Assembly (NCBI GenBank): GCA_029339505.1
Contig: JAQISU010000036.1
Coordinates: forward strand, 5,947,501-6,011,500
Source: Unio delphinus
Lineage: Eukaryota > Mollusca > Bivalvia > Unionida > Unionidae
Reading direction: 5' to 3'
Length of the DNA stretch: 64,000 bases
Within the stretch, counting starts at the first letter, position 1; each line of letters starts with the position of its first letter. This document shows, piece after piece, positions 25,508 through 38,658 of the stretch. Under the pieces are notes generated by a model, which worked only from the letters and a program-made list of their open reading frames with translations, did no database searches and had not been told where the DNA came from. The position numbers and the translations under genes were made by a program.

Positions 25508-25759
25508 GGGGCCCCGTGTCACCAAGTGGTCTAAAGCGCTCTCTGTTTCGGATCACTGCCATCTCACCTCTGTCTGCGTGGGTTCGAGTCTAAGATTCGG
25601 CTAATGTAGTTATGTGAGAAAGTTTGCCAGTAGTTTCTCGTGGGTCGTTGGTTCTTTCCGGGGATTTTCCCGGGTTCTTCATATGCCAATAATACTGGCC
25701 GCCACGTATAGCCTACCGTGTGCTTAAAAATGGCGTTAAACCCAAGTACAACAACAACA
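25508..25759 (+). mobile_element. SINE-B in copy 1, with target-site duplication
   Basis: Begins 'gggccccgtgtcaccaagtg', has box-B-like 'gggttcgagtct', the core 'gtgagaaagtttgccagtag', and ends 'ggcgttaaacccaagtac' plus (AAC)n. It is flanked by perfect copies of 'accaaaacag' (25,498-25,507 and 25,760-25,769). Copy 0 has the unoccupied site at about 21,099-21,110. Confidence 0.93.
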
Positions 25760-26025
25760 ACCAAAACAGAATATACACTTTGCTATGATGGCATTTACAA
25801 CATTACGTTGGAATGACAAACATAAAAAAATGAATTTGGATATAGGTGCAGCATATAATCTGTAAAAGTTATTCAACAATGCACTGACACAGTTATTCGT
25901 TTCTGAATATATCTCACAAGTGAAATATTCTTCCTTGTTTTTCTTTTCTTTTCCGGGTCGGCCTTCGTTACAGTTTCCCTTCCGATACCATCCTGAGTTG
26001 CATAGATATGGAATTTGCTTCCTTG

Positions 26026-26930
26026 TACACTTGAGTCAATACCAGATAATAAGATATATCATTCCTGTATTCCAATAATGCCGAAACCACCATCTGGAGA
26101 TATCGTCATACATTTCTATCTTTTAAACAATTTATTTATTTCAGAGATAAATATTAAATAGGTTTTCTGGATGACAAATTTTGTGATGACTTCTCCTTCC
26201 ATATGGGGCGACTTCTCCAGATCGGTGAGGCGAATTCTCACAAGGCGAGTTCGCCGTGATGAAACTTCTCCATGTACCTATAAAATGTACGCCCACGCGT
26301 GCAGCTGCAAATAATTGCGGCTTTTAACAAAATAGGTGATATCAACCCCTCTCCCGATTTATCGGCCAAGTTAGGAAAACCATCCCACTAGAGTCTAAGT
26401 GTGGCAATTACGTTCCTTCTACCACTGCATGCCCGGAATATTCTACTCTATACTTCCTGCATTTTTGTCTTTCTTGAAAGCGACTTTTTTCCCACAGAAT
26501 AGATTCAGAGAAACAAGAAGACATTAAATAAAGATGATCTATGAAAGTCATCCCACCGTTAAAAAAACAAACTTACCAGTAAATAGCATTCAATACGCAC
26601 ACATTAATGGACAAAAACTGATCCTAGGTAAGGATCACTTATTTTGTCATGGAAAGAAAACCAGACAAAGAATATATTGCCTCAGGATGGGAGTACGAGA
26701 CTTGTATTAAAACAATTTAAGCATGGACATGTAACTTAAGGAACCCATGAAACTGAAATCTAACCATGTACACATCCTTCAAAAAGAAAAGATGAATCCG
26801 ACTTCAAAATAGATAAATGTACAAAACTTTCCATCAAAATATCTCTTCGTTTTTCACAGAAAATTCCATAACATAAATGTGTAAAATACCTTTACAACTT
26901 TTGGACAAAGGGTAGAGACTTATCAACTTA
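26026..26930. other. 0.9-kb insert present in copies 1-3, absent from copy 0
   Basis: In copy 0, 'cttgtac' at about 21,350 is followed directly by 'aagatatatattttaagag'. In copy 1 about 905 bp separate the corresponding points. The insert contains a GC-richer patch with 'aggcgaattctcacaaggcg' followed by 'agttcgcc' (a short GGCGAA/TTCGCC hairpin) and no recognised coding. Orthologous inserts lie at about 31,497-32,404 and 37,437-38,368. Origin unknown; a non-autonomous transposon is possible. Confidence 0.7.
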
Positions 26931-27031
26931 TATATTTAAGAGTGTAATCAAAAAATAAAAACAAATGGTCCTGTAAGTAGCTACGAGGTAAGATCGCTTT
27001 TTTATAAATAAAGCGTGTCTTTGAAAATGTT

Positions 27032-27175
27032 TGCGAGTAATACTTTCACTGCTATAAATAGAATGTTAAGGAAAGTTGAAACGTAAATTTCGTATTATAA
27101 ACTAATAATGTTGCTGCAAGGTCAGCCTTGTTGTTAGTGTAATTGGTAATTGCAACAACACTTAGCATAAGATGC

Positions 27176-27236
<61 letters not shown>

Positions 27237-27425
27237 TCAAGGACAAAATGTTTGGCGATACACTTTCATTTTAACTGTATTTGTTTTAATATGTAATGAA
27301 ATACGTTAGTTTTATTGAACAAAACATTTTATAAGCTGATTGAAACAAAATATTGATGAACAAAGAGCCCTTTTCTTCCACTGCAAATTGCTCATATACA
27401 CAAAAACGTCTGTGTATACATGTAA
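27032..27425. repeat. 0.4-kb insert with (GA)n, copy 1
   Basis: (GA)n runs from about 27,177 to 27,234. Copy 0 passes directly from 'cgtctttgaaaacg' to 'tttttagaactatg' near 21,450-21,485, so the whole block is an insertion gained before copies 1-3 amplified. The matching (GA)n tracts differ in length: about 58, 68 and 45 bp in copies 1, 2 and 3. Confidence 0.75.
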
Positions 27426-29068
27426 TTGTTTTCAGAACTATGCTTAGTGTCTTAATGTGGTTTTTGCATGTAACTGTGGTTATAATGGTCTCAATTAAAT
27501 CTGTGCTGAGTCGACCTTTTTTCAGAAGGAGTAAAGATGAAATGATATATAAAGCTGGCATTGAATTTAAATGAGAAAGAATTACACCGGGTTTCCTCAC
27601 TCACTAAATTTTAGGTATTGTTCAAAGAATCTGAATTTCCTTTTATATGGATGTATGATTGATGGGCATAATAGATAGTTATAGAAAAACAACTCACAGA
27701 ACCGTCGAAACAATTTGGAAACTTTTATTAAACGATTAGTCATTCATTGGTTCAATTTTAGTGAAATCCGAAAGTATAATTTTAAAACCATTTGATCGCT
27801 CTTATTACAAAGTCAAAAAAGTCCAGCATGATTATATGCTAACGTTTTTGTAATGAAATTTCTGTCTAAAAACATTCTAGATACAACATATACTTAAATA
27901 TTTTTAAACATTTTTTTTGTCAAAATGTGCAGTACATTGTACATATTTCAGTGTAAGTGTTTGGCAGGAGTGGATGGATGCAAGTTGGGAGAAATTGTGA
28001 GAATGACGAAAAGATGATAATATATACTTAACTTGCATGTAAGTCAACAGTGATTATATTTTCGGATTAATAAAAAAAAATATTTATTGATTAATTAATT
28101 ATTAACAATTAGGCCTCAATAATTAAACATTGAATACAAATGTAGAAAAAAACAATAGTACAAATTGATTCAGCAACCATATGGAGGCTGTATAAAACTT
28201 GCCGGGAGTGGAGTGGTGTGTATACGAGTGTCTAAAGAAGATTAAAATCCAGATATATCGAAACAAACTCTTGTGGGATATTACAGCCTTTTAGGAAGGA
28301 AGGTTTGCTATTGTGAAATCTATACAAATTTCAAATTCTAAATTTACATCAATAGCATCTTGCTTCGCGTTTCCCAGCAAAGTTAAGATTTCATTATCAA
28401 GTAATTATGCACCATTAGAACTTAATATATTATGTTATGGTCACCCATTTCTAGACTGATCCAAAATTGCCCGTATGACTATTACCGCAGGTCAAATAGT
28501 TTACATGTATACCGATCGGCTAATCGAAAGAATGTCAGTCGGTAGAAACTGAATCAGGATTGACAGCAGAATATCGCTTTATTCAGAGAGTGACATAAAT
28601 ATATCTCATCTAACATTATTATATACAATATATTCGCTATTGTGATTACCAGCGAGACAGAAATAAAGTGATCGCATAAGTTCGACGGTTTAAAAATGTG
28701 AGTTTTGCTGTCGGCATCGATAAAGTAGTGGTTTATGTAATCAATTCACGTAATTACGCGACCGTATTAGTATACTTATTACACTAGACTGAAATAACTG
28801 ACCATAATCTATAATAGTGTAGTGGTATTATTATGGACTGTATAAAGTTTAAATCATGATAATAAACGTGGTTATTTACATATAGATCGATTTAGTATAT
28901 ATTTCCTAGCAGAGATGGTTGTTTTATTGTAATTTTTTAACTGTATTTACCATTCATTATGCACATGAATTTCAGATGATTATTCATACATTTTTATATA
29001 TGCAAGTCTGCGAATCAGTTGATTAACCATTTAAATATTTTTATAATTCACTTGAGTATGTTATGAAT

Positions 29069-29322
29069 GGAGTCACGAATGGCCGAGGGATCCAGGGCAC
29101 ACATCTTTATTAGATCACTGACACTAATCTACGTCCGCTTGGTTTCGAGTCTCGACTCAACAGACGTGGGCATGCGAGAAAGATTGCCATTAGCTTCCTG
29201 TGGGTCTGTGGTTCTCACCGGGTTCTTCATCTATCACATATTCTGGCCGGGATGCAGTGCCGAATAAAATCGTGTTATACACATACACTACACATGCACA
29301 AACACATACTAGCCTACCAACA
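29069..29322 (+). mobile_element. SINE-A in copy 2
   Basis: Orthologous to SINE-A of copy 1, same insertion point after 'gttatgaatg'. Only a few base differences. Confidence 0.9.
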
Positions 29323-30979
29323 AATTAAATTAAATTAAAAAGGTTTACGTCCCAATGTGGTCGATATCCATTGAAAACAATATGATAAATACATTCGAAG
29401 TCTTTTCGTAATATTCTTTATTTAATGGTAATTATATCCACGTATCTAGATGAGGATACATTGTTTATCACATTGTAGAATTAATCTTTTGTAATATAGC
29501 ACCACAAAATAATATGTAAATAATAGGTAAATAATAGGTGAAAATAGGTAAATAATATGTATGCTCTTAACTCACATATTATATATTATGTTTTATCAAT
29601 AAAGAAAGAAAACAAATTATATCCACATATCACGTACGTCTACCAGGTTCGAATCCAGTAACCTATTTTTCATTTTTCTTTTTTAATATGTGTATTCAAC
29701 GTTGAGTTGAGGAGGATAATTATGTTACTAATCAGTAGTGGCCTTCGTAAGTGAATGGCCTTATTTGGATTACTTCGGTAGGACACCTAGAGGGGCCCTC
29801 CGTGATACATTATCACGCGTACACACGTGCTTTTGTTTATATTTAAACTGCTCGACGAACTTGGGACATAATAAGAAGATCATCTTAAGAACACATTTAA
29901 GTTTCACATTTAAATCCTGAACTAAATTGAATAATATTTCACATGATCCGCATAAGCTTTACAGTTTGGAGAATATGCAGAAATCTGTTCCGAATCGGCC
30001 TGGTGCAAGTTTGAGAGTAATTACCACATTAATGAAATATGTTAGTAATGATAGATCAATCAAGAAAGTTAACAGTAACATTTGTTTAAAAATGTTTCTC
30101 GTGCTAATACTGTTTTTGTTTTGTTATAAAAAAAATCTAACGAGTTTATGTGAACACTCGGACATTCAATTACAAGTGATTTATTTTTATATTATAGACA
30201 TTACACAAACAAGATGAATGCAGAATGAGAAGAAAGGTATATTACAACGAAAACAGTTTTGAACAGTGGTGTGGAAGCAAAATGCATATTCATTCGATTC
30301 AGTTATATACAAAATCAAAGGTGAATAATGAATTGATGTTGGAAACATTGAATGAAAATTTGTGAATATATCTTTAATGTCATTACATTTGGTAGATAAT
30401 TGATTACTTTTTAAAGATTGAGAAAAAAGAGAGTAAATAAAGTGAGAAATGTTCCAATACCATTGTTAATATAATTTTTCAATATAAATATTAGAGGACA
30501 ACAACAATAAAATGAAAGGATTTAAAATACATTTGGCTACCAATACTGAAAGAGTTTTGCTGTATAACTGTCAGAGATGAGAACTGATGGTAAACAGAGG
30601 CCTTATTTCCCATCTGTTTCAGTACCAAGCGTAGGATCGTCTAAGAGAATTAAAAAAATCAGTATTCGGAGACATGCTGAACATATTCAATCAATGAAAA
30701 GGTATCCAATCATCTTTTTGACAATCTTAACCCGCTCCACAAAATGACCCTGACTTCTTAATAGTACATTTAATAAAATTAATTACATTTATTTGAACAT
30801 CAATGAATTTAAATATGTTGCGATGAAACGATGATGACTCGTGCTGTTTGTTTTTCTGAACAAGTGTTCCTGTCGTTTTCTTAGATATCAGATGAAAAGC
30901 AGAATGTCAGTAAATTTCACAATGATTTGGATATCACTGCATATGAACTTAGAGAAATTTACCAAAATGACCAAAACAG

Positions 30980-31231
30980 GGGGCCCCGTGTCGACAAGTG
31001 GTCTAAAGCGCTCTCTGTTTCGGATCACTGCCATCTCACCTCTGTCTGCGTGGGTTTGAGTCTAAGATTCGGCTAATGTAGTTATGTGAGAAAGCTTGCC
31101 AGTAGCTTCTCGTGGGTCGTTGGTTCTTTCCGGGGATTTTCCCGGGTTCTTCATATGCCAATAATACTGGCCGCCACGTATAGCCTACCGTGTGCTTAAA
31201 AATGGCGTTAAACCCAAGTACAACAACAACA
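30980..31231 (+). mobile_element. SINE-B in copy 2
   Basis: Orthologous to SINE-B of copy 1, flanked by the same 'accaaaacag' duplication (30,970-30,979 and 31,232-31,241). Confidence 0.93.
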
Positions 31232-32635
31232 ACCAAAACAGAATATACACTTTGCTATGATGGCATTTACAACATTACGTTGGAATGACAAACATAAAAA
31301 AATGAATTTGGATATAGGTGCAGCATATAATCTGTAAAAGTTATTCAACAATGCACTGACACAGTTATTCGTTTCTGAATATATCTCACAAGTGAAATAT
31401 TCTTCCTTGTTTTTCTTTTATTTTCCGGGTCGGCCTTCGTTACAGTTTCCCTTCCGATACCATCCTGAGTTGCATAGATATGGAATTTGCTTCCTTGTAC
31501 ACTTGAGTCAATACCAGATAATAAGATATATCATTCCTGTATTCCAATAATGCCGAAACCACCATCTGGAGATATCGTCATATATTTCTATCTTTTAAAC
31601 AATTTATTTATTTCAGAGATAAATATTAAATAGGTTTTCTGGATGACAAATTTTGTGATGACTTCTCCTACCATATGGGGCGACTTCTCCAGATCGGTGA
31701 GGCGAATTCTCACAAGGCGAGTTCGCCGTGATGAAACTTCTCCATGTACCTATAAAATGTACGCCCACGCGTGCAGCTGCAAATAATTGCGGCTTTTAAC
31801 AAAATAGGTGATATCAACCCCTCTCCCGATTTATCGGCCAAGTTAGGAAAACCATCCCACTAGAGTCTAAGTGTGGCAATTACGTTCCTTCTACCACTGC
31901 ATGCCTGGAATATTCTACTCTATACTTCCTGCATTTTTGTCTTTCTTGAAAGCGACTTTTTTCCCACAGAATAGATTCAGAGAAACAAGAAGACATTAAA
32001 AAAAGATGATCTATGAAAGTCATCCCACCGTTAAAAAAACAAACTTACCAGTAAATAGCATTCAATACGCACACATTAATGGACAAAAACTGATCCTAGG
32101 TAAGGATCACTTATTTTGTCATGGAAAGAAAACCAGACAATGAATATATTGCCTCAGGATGGGAGTACGAGACTTGTATTAAAACAATTTAAGCATGGAC
32201 ATGTAACTGAAGGAACCCATAAAACTGAAATCTAACCATGTACACATCGTTCAAAAAGAAAAGATGAATCCGACTTCAAAATAGATAAATGTACAAATTT
32301 TCCCTTCAAAATACCTCTTCGTTTTTCACAAAAAATTCCACAACAGAAATGTGTAAAATACCATTACAACTTTTGGACAAAGGGTAGGGACTTATCAACT
32401 TATATATTAAAGAGTGTAACCAAAAAATAAAAACAAATGGTCCTTTAAGTAGCTACGAGGTAAGATCGCTTTTTTATAAATAAAGCGTGTCTTTGAAAAC
32501 GTTTGCTAGTAATACTTTCACTGCTATACATAGAATGTTAAGGAAAGTTGAAACGTAAATTAATAATGTTGCTGCAAGGTCAGCCTTGTTGTTAGTGTAA
32601 TTGGTAATTGCAACAACACTTAGCATAAGATGCGT

Positions 32636-32636
<1 letters not shown>

Positions 32637-32704
<68 letters not shown>
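32637..32704. repeat. (GA)n microsatellite, copy 2
   Basis: Longest of the three orthologous tracts, with one AAAG interruption near its right end. The serine-leucine frames on the minus strand are repeat shadows. Confidence 0.95.
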
Positions 32705-35021
32705 CGTCAAGAACAAAATGTTTGGCGATACACATTCATTTTAACTGTATTTGTTTTAATATGTAATGAAATACTTTAGTTTTATTGAACAAAACATTGT
32801 ATAAGCTGATTGAAACAAAATATTGATGAACAAAGAGCCCTTTTCCTCCACTGCAAATTGCTCATATACACAAAAACGTCTGTTTGTGTATACATGTAAT
32901 TGTTTTCAGAACTATGTTTAATGTCTTAATGTGGTGTTTGCATGTAACTGTGGTTATAATGGTTTCAATTAAATCTGTCCTGAGTCGACCTATTTTTTCA
33001 GAAGGAGTAAAGATAAAATGATATATAAAGCTGGCATTGAATTTAAATGAGAAAGAATTACTCCGGGTTTCCTCACTCACTAAACTGGTTATTTAAAAAG
33101 AACCTTGTATAACTTAGGTATTGTTCAAAGAATCTGAATTTCCTTTTATGTCGATGTATGATTGATGGGTATAATAAATAGTTATAGAAAAACAACTCAC
33201 AGAACCGTCGAAACAATTTGGAAACTTTTATTAAACGATTAGCCATTCATTGGTTCAATTTTAGGGAAATCCGAAAGTGTAATTTTAAAACCATTTGATC
33301 GCTCTTATTACAAAGTCAAAAAAGTCCAGCATGATTATATGCTAACGTTTTTGTAATGAAATTTCTGTCTAAAAACATTCTAGATACAACATATACTTAA
33401 ATATTTTTAAACATTTTTTTTTTCAAATTGTGCAGTACATTGTACATATTTCAGTGTAAGTGTTTGGCAGGAGTGGATGGATGCAGGTTGGGAGAAATTG
33501 TGAGAGTGACGAAAAGATGATAATATATACTTAACTTGCATGTAAGTTAACAGTGATTATATTTTCGGATTAATAAAACAAACTATTTATTGATTAATTA
33601 ATTATTAACAATTAGGCCTCAATAATTAAACATTGAATACAAATGTAGAAAAAAACAATAGTACAAATTGATTCAGCAACCATGTGGAGGCTGTATAAAA
33701 CTTGCCGGGAGTAGAGTGGTGTGTATACGAGTGTCTAAAGAAGATTAAAATCCAGATATATCGAAACAAACTCTGGTGGGATATTACAGCCTTTTAGGAA
33801 GGAAGGTTTGCTATTGTGAGATCATAGAATATAAAACAAAATGCAAACTATCTTCTTGAAAACTTCTGGTAAATGCTTATGAAAAACTATTGTAATAAAT
33901 GTAAAATTTGTACAAAAAAGTACTCTTACCAAAGTTATTTTGTTTCTTTGCAACATTTTTGTTAGGGACAATTTGTCTATTTTATTCGCCCAATTATCAA
34001 CTTTCCTTATACACAGAATGTCGCTATGCTATGAAAGTAAGAACTTTCCGCATATGAAACGCTATTCTGGATTCGATATTCTTATTCAACTTTTATAGTA
34101 ACCTCTAGCAGCAATAGGATTTAAAACTTCAACTAGTTTCTAACTGGCTATGATCAAACCTACCCTTATCAGACACGAGATGCCCTATGGCAATGATGTT
34201 TTTATCATCTTCATGCGAATGAAATGAACATACTGTCTATATCGTATCTGGTGCTATTCCCTAAGTCAAGTCTATACAAATTTCAAATACTAAATTTACA
34301 TCAATAGCATCTTGCTTCGAGTTTCCCAGCAAAGTTAAGATTTCATTATCAAGTAATTATAGACCATTAGAACTTAATATAGTATGTTCTGGTCACCCAT
34401 TTCTAGACTGATCCATAGTTGTCCGTATGACTATTACCGCAGGTCAAATAGTTTACATGTATACCGACCGGCTAATCGACAGAATGTCAATCGGTAGAAA
34501 CTGAATCAGGATTGACAGCAGAATATCGCTTTATTCAGAGAGTGACATAAATATATCTCATCTAACATTATTATATACAATGTATTCGCTATTCTGATTA
34601 CCAGCGAGACAGAAATAAAGTGATCGCCTAAGTTCGACGGTTTAAAAATGTGAGTTTTGCTGTCGGCATCGATAAAGTAGTGGTTTATGTAATCAATTCA
34701 CGTAATAACGCGACCGTATTAGTATACTTATTACACTAGACTGGAATAACTGACCATAATCTGGAATAGTGTAGTGGTTTTATTATGGACTGTATAAAGT
34801 TTAAATCATGATGATAAACGTGGTTATTTACATATAGATCGATTTAGTATATATTTTCTAGTAGAGATGGTGTTTTATTTGTAATTTTTTAACTGCATAT
34901 ACCATTCATTATGCACATGAATTTCAGATGATTATTCATACATTTTTATATATGCAAGTCTGCGAATCAGTTGATTAACCATTTAAATATTTTTATAATT
35001 CACTTGAGTATGTTATGAATG

Positions 35022-35275
35022 GAGTCATGAATGGCCGAGTGGTCCAGGGCACACACCTTTATTAGATCACTGACACTAACCTACGTCCGCTTGGGTTCGA
35101 GTCTCGACTCGACAAAAGTGGGCATGCGAGAAAGATTGCCAGTAGCTTCATGTGGGTCTGTGGTTCTCACCGGGTTCTTCATCTACCACATATTCTGGCC
35201 GGGATGCAGTGCCGAATAAAATCGTGTTATACACATACACTACACATGCCCAAACACATACTAGCCTACCAACCA
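35022..35275 (+). mobile_element. SINE-A in copy 3
   Basis: Best preserved head of the series: 'atggccgagtggtccaggg' with box B 'gggttcgagtct', consistent with a Leu/Ser-type class II tRNA origin. Confidence 0.9.
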
Positions 35276-36919
35276 ATTAAATTAAATTAAAAGGGTTTTG
35301 TCCCAATGTGGTCGATATCCATTGAAAACAATATGATAATGAAATTTGAAGTCTTTTCGTAATATTCTTTGTTTAATGGTAATTATGTCCACGTATCTAG
35401 ATGAGGATACATTGTTTATCAATTTGTAGAATTAATCTTTTGTAACATAGCACCACAGAATGATATGTAAATAATATGTAAATAATAGGTAAATGATATG
35501 TAAATAATATGTATACTCTTCACTCACATATTATATATTATGTTTATTCAATAAAGAAAGAAAACAAATTATATTCACATATCACCCACGTGTACCAGGT
35601 TCGAATGCAGCAACCTATTTTTCATGTTTCTTTTTTGTATGAGTATTCAACGTTGAGTTGGGAAGGATAATTATGTTACTAATCAGCAGTGGCCTTAGTA
35701 AATGAATGGCCGTATTTGGATTACTTCGTTAGGACCCCTAGAGGGGCACGCGTACACACGGGCTTTTGTTTATATTTAAACTGTTCGACGAACATGGGAC
35801 ATTATAAGATCATCTTAAGAACAAATTTAAGTGTCACATTTAAATTCTGAACTAAATTGAATAATATTTCACATGATCTGAATCAGCTTGACAGTTTGGG
35901 GAATTGGCAGAAATCTGTGCCGAATCGGCCTGGTGCAAGTTTGAGAGTAATTACCACATTCATGAAAAATGTTAGTATGACAGATCAATCAAGAAAGTTA
36001 ACAGTAACATTTGTTTAAAAATGTTTCTCGTGCTAATCCTGTTTTTGTTTTGTTATAGGAAATCGAACGAGTTTATTTGAAAACACGGACTTTCAATTAT
36101 AAGTGATTTATTTTTATATTATAGACATTACACAAACAAAATGAATGCAGAATAAGAAGGAAAGATTTATTACAACGAAAACAGTCTTGCACGGTAGTGT
36201 GAAAGCAAAATGCATATTCATTCGATTCAGTTATATACAAAATCGAAGGTGCACAATGAATTGATGTTGGAAACATTGAATGAAAATTTGTGAATATGTC
36301 TTTAATGTTATTACATTTGGTAGATAATTGATTACTTTTTAAAGATTGAGAAGAAGAGAGTAATTAAAGTGAGAAATGTTCCAGTACCCATGTGAATATA
36401 ATTTTTCAATATAAATATTAGAGTTCAGCAACGATAAAATGAAAGGATTTAAAATACATTTGGCTACCAATACTGAAACAGTTTTGCTGTATACCTGTCA
36501 GAGATGAGAACTGATGGTAAACAGCGGACAATATTTCCCATCTATTTCAGTACCAGGCGTAGACCAAATCAGTACCAATTCTAAGAGAATTAAACAAATC
36601 AGTATTCGGATACGTGTTGAACATATTCAATCAATGAAAAGGTATCCAATCATCTACTTGACAATTTTAACCCTCTCCATAAAATGACCCTGACTTCTTA
36701 ATAGTACGTTTAATAAAATTAATTACATTTATTTGAACATCAATGAATTTAAATATGTTGCGATGAAACGATGATGACTCATGCTGTTTGTTTCTCTGAA
36801 CAAGTGTTCCTGTCGTTTTCGTAGATATCCGATGAAAAGCAGAATCTCAGTAAATTTCACAATGATTTGGATATCACTGCATGTGATCTTAGAGAAATTT
36901 ACCAAAATGACCAAAACAG

Positions 36920-37171
36920 GGGGTAACGTGTCGCCAAGTGGTCTAAAGCGCTCTCCGTTTCGTATCACTGCCATCTCACCTCTGTCTGCGTGGGTTCGAG
37001 TCTAAGATTCGGCTAATGTAGTTATGTGAGAAAGCTTGCCAGTAGCTACTCGTGGGCCGTTGGTTCTTTCCGGGGATTTTCCCGGGTTCTTCCTACGTCA
37101 ATAATACTGGCCGCCATGTATAGCCTACCGTGTGCTTAAAAATGGCGTTAAACCCAAGTACAACAACAACA
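36920..37171 (+). mobile_element. SINE-B in copy 3
   Basis: Flanked by 'accaaaacag' (36,910-36,919 and 37,172-37,181). Start changed to 'gggtaacgtgtcgcc'. Confidence 0.92.
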
Positions 37172-38611
37172 ACCAAAACAGAATATACACTTTGCTATGA
37201 TGGCATTTACGACATTACGTTGGAATGACAAACATAAAAAATGAATTTGGATATATGTGCAGCATATAATCTTTAAAAGTTATTCAACAATGCACTGACA
37301 CAGTTATTCGTTTCTGAACATATCTCACAAGTGAAATATTCTTCCTTGTTTTTCTTTTATTTTCCGGGTCTGACTTCGTTACAGTTTCCCTTCCGATACC
37401 ATCCTGAGTTGCATAGATATGGAATTTGCTTCCTTGTACACTTGAGTCAATACCAGATAATAAGATACATCATTCCTGTATTCCAATAATGCCGAAACCA
37501 CCATCTGGAGATATCGTCACATATTTCTATCTTTTAAACAATTTATTTATTTCAGAGATAAATATTAAATAGGTTTTCTGGATGACAAATTTTGTGGTGA
37601 CTTCAACCATATGGGGCGACTTCTCCAGATCGGTGAGGCGAATTCTCACAAGGCGAGTTCGCCGTGATGAGACTTTTCCATGTACCTATAAAATGTACGC
37701 CCACGCGTGCAGCTGCAAATAATTGCGGCTTTTAACAAAATAGGTGATATCAGCCACTCTCCCGAAAATTAACATCGCTTGGGTGAGGGGCTGATTTATC
37801 GGCCAAGTTAGGAAAACCATCCCACTAGAGTCTAAGTGTCGCAATTACGTTCCTTCTACCACTGCATGCCCGGAATATTCTACTCTATACTTCCTGCATT
37901 TTTGTCTTTCTTGAAAGCGACTTTTTTCCCACAGAATAGATTCAGAGAAACAAGAAGACATTAAACAAGATGATCTATGAAAGTCATCCCACCGTTAAAA
38001 AAACAAACTTACCAGTAAATAGCATTCAATACGCACACATTAATGGACAAAAACTGATCCTAGGTAAGGATCACTTATTTTATCATGGAAAGAAAACCAG
38101 ACAAAGAATGTATTGCCTCAGGATGGGAGTACGAGACTTGTATTAAAACAATTTAAGCATGGACATGTAACTTAAGGAACCCATGAAACTGAAATCTAAC
38201 CATGTACACATCCTTCAAAAAGAAAAGATGAATCCGACTTCAAAATAGATAAATGTACAAAACTTTCCATCAAAATATCTCTTCGTTTTTCACAGAAAAT
38301 TCCATAACATAAATGTGTAAAATACCTTTACAACTTTTGGACAAAGGGTAGAGACTTATCAACTTACATATTTAAGAGTGTAATCAAAAAATAAAAACAA
38401 ATGGTCCTGTAAGTAGCTACGAGGTAAGATCGCTTTTTTATAAATAAAGCGTGTCTTTGAAAATGTTTGCGAGTAATACTTTCACTGCTATAAATAGAAT
38501 GTTAAGGAAAGTTGAAACGTAAATTTTGTATTATAAACTAATAATGTTGCTGCAAGGTCAGCCTTGTTGTTAGTGTAATTGGTAATTGCAACAACACTTA
38601 GCATAAGATGC

Positions 38612-38612
<1 letters not shown>

Positions 38613-38657
<45 letters not shown>
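38613..38657. repeat. (GA)n microsatellite, copy 3
   Basis: Shortest of the orthologous GA tracts, in the same insert as in copies 1 and 2. Confidence 0.95.

Positions 38658-38658
<1 letters not shown>

Larger units (their letters stand above)
23134..28606. repeat. Array copy 1 (about 5.47 kb)
   Basis: Unit layout: 'catctaacattattatatac', then SINE-A, the spacer with 'aataggtaaataat' motifs, a block starting 'cacgcgtacacacg', SINE-B, the 0.9-kb insert, the (GA)n insert, then the block through 'accgatcggctaatcg'. It lacks about 480 bp (junction near 28,318) and about 27 bp (near 27,610), both lacking in copy 3 but present in copies 0 and 2. No coding function is evident: the short frames shared by copies have no known domain and carry SINE sequence or AT-rich DNA. 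Confidence 0.93.
28607..34558. repeat. Array copy 2 (about 5.95 kb, fullest form)
   Basis: Same order as copy 1. Retains the 480-bp segment (about 33,822-34,272) and the 27-bp segment near 33,085 that copies 1 and 3 lack. From about 28.6 to 32.2 kb it is almost identical to copy 1, while from about 32.3 kb onward it differs from copies 1 and 3 at many scattered positions. Confidence 0.93.

Noticed and set aside
27052..27246. Ser-Leu-rich frames at 27.1, 32.5 and 60.0 kb
   Set aside because: Translations of GA/TC microsatellites.
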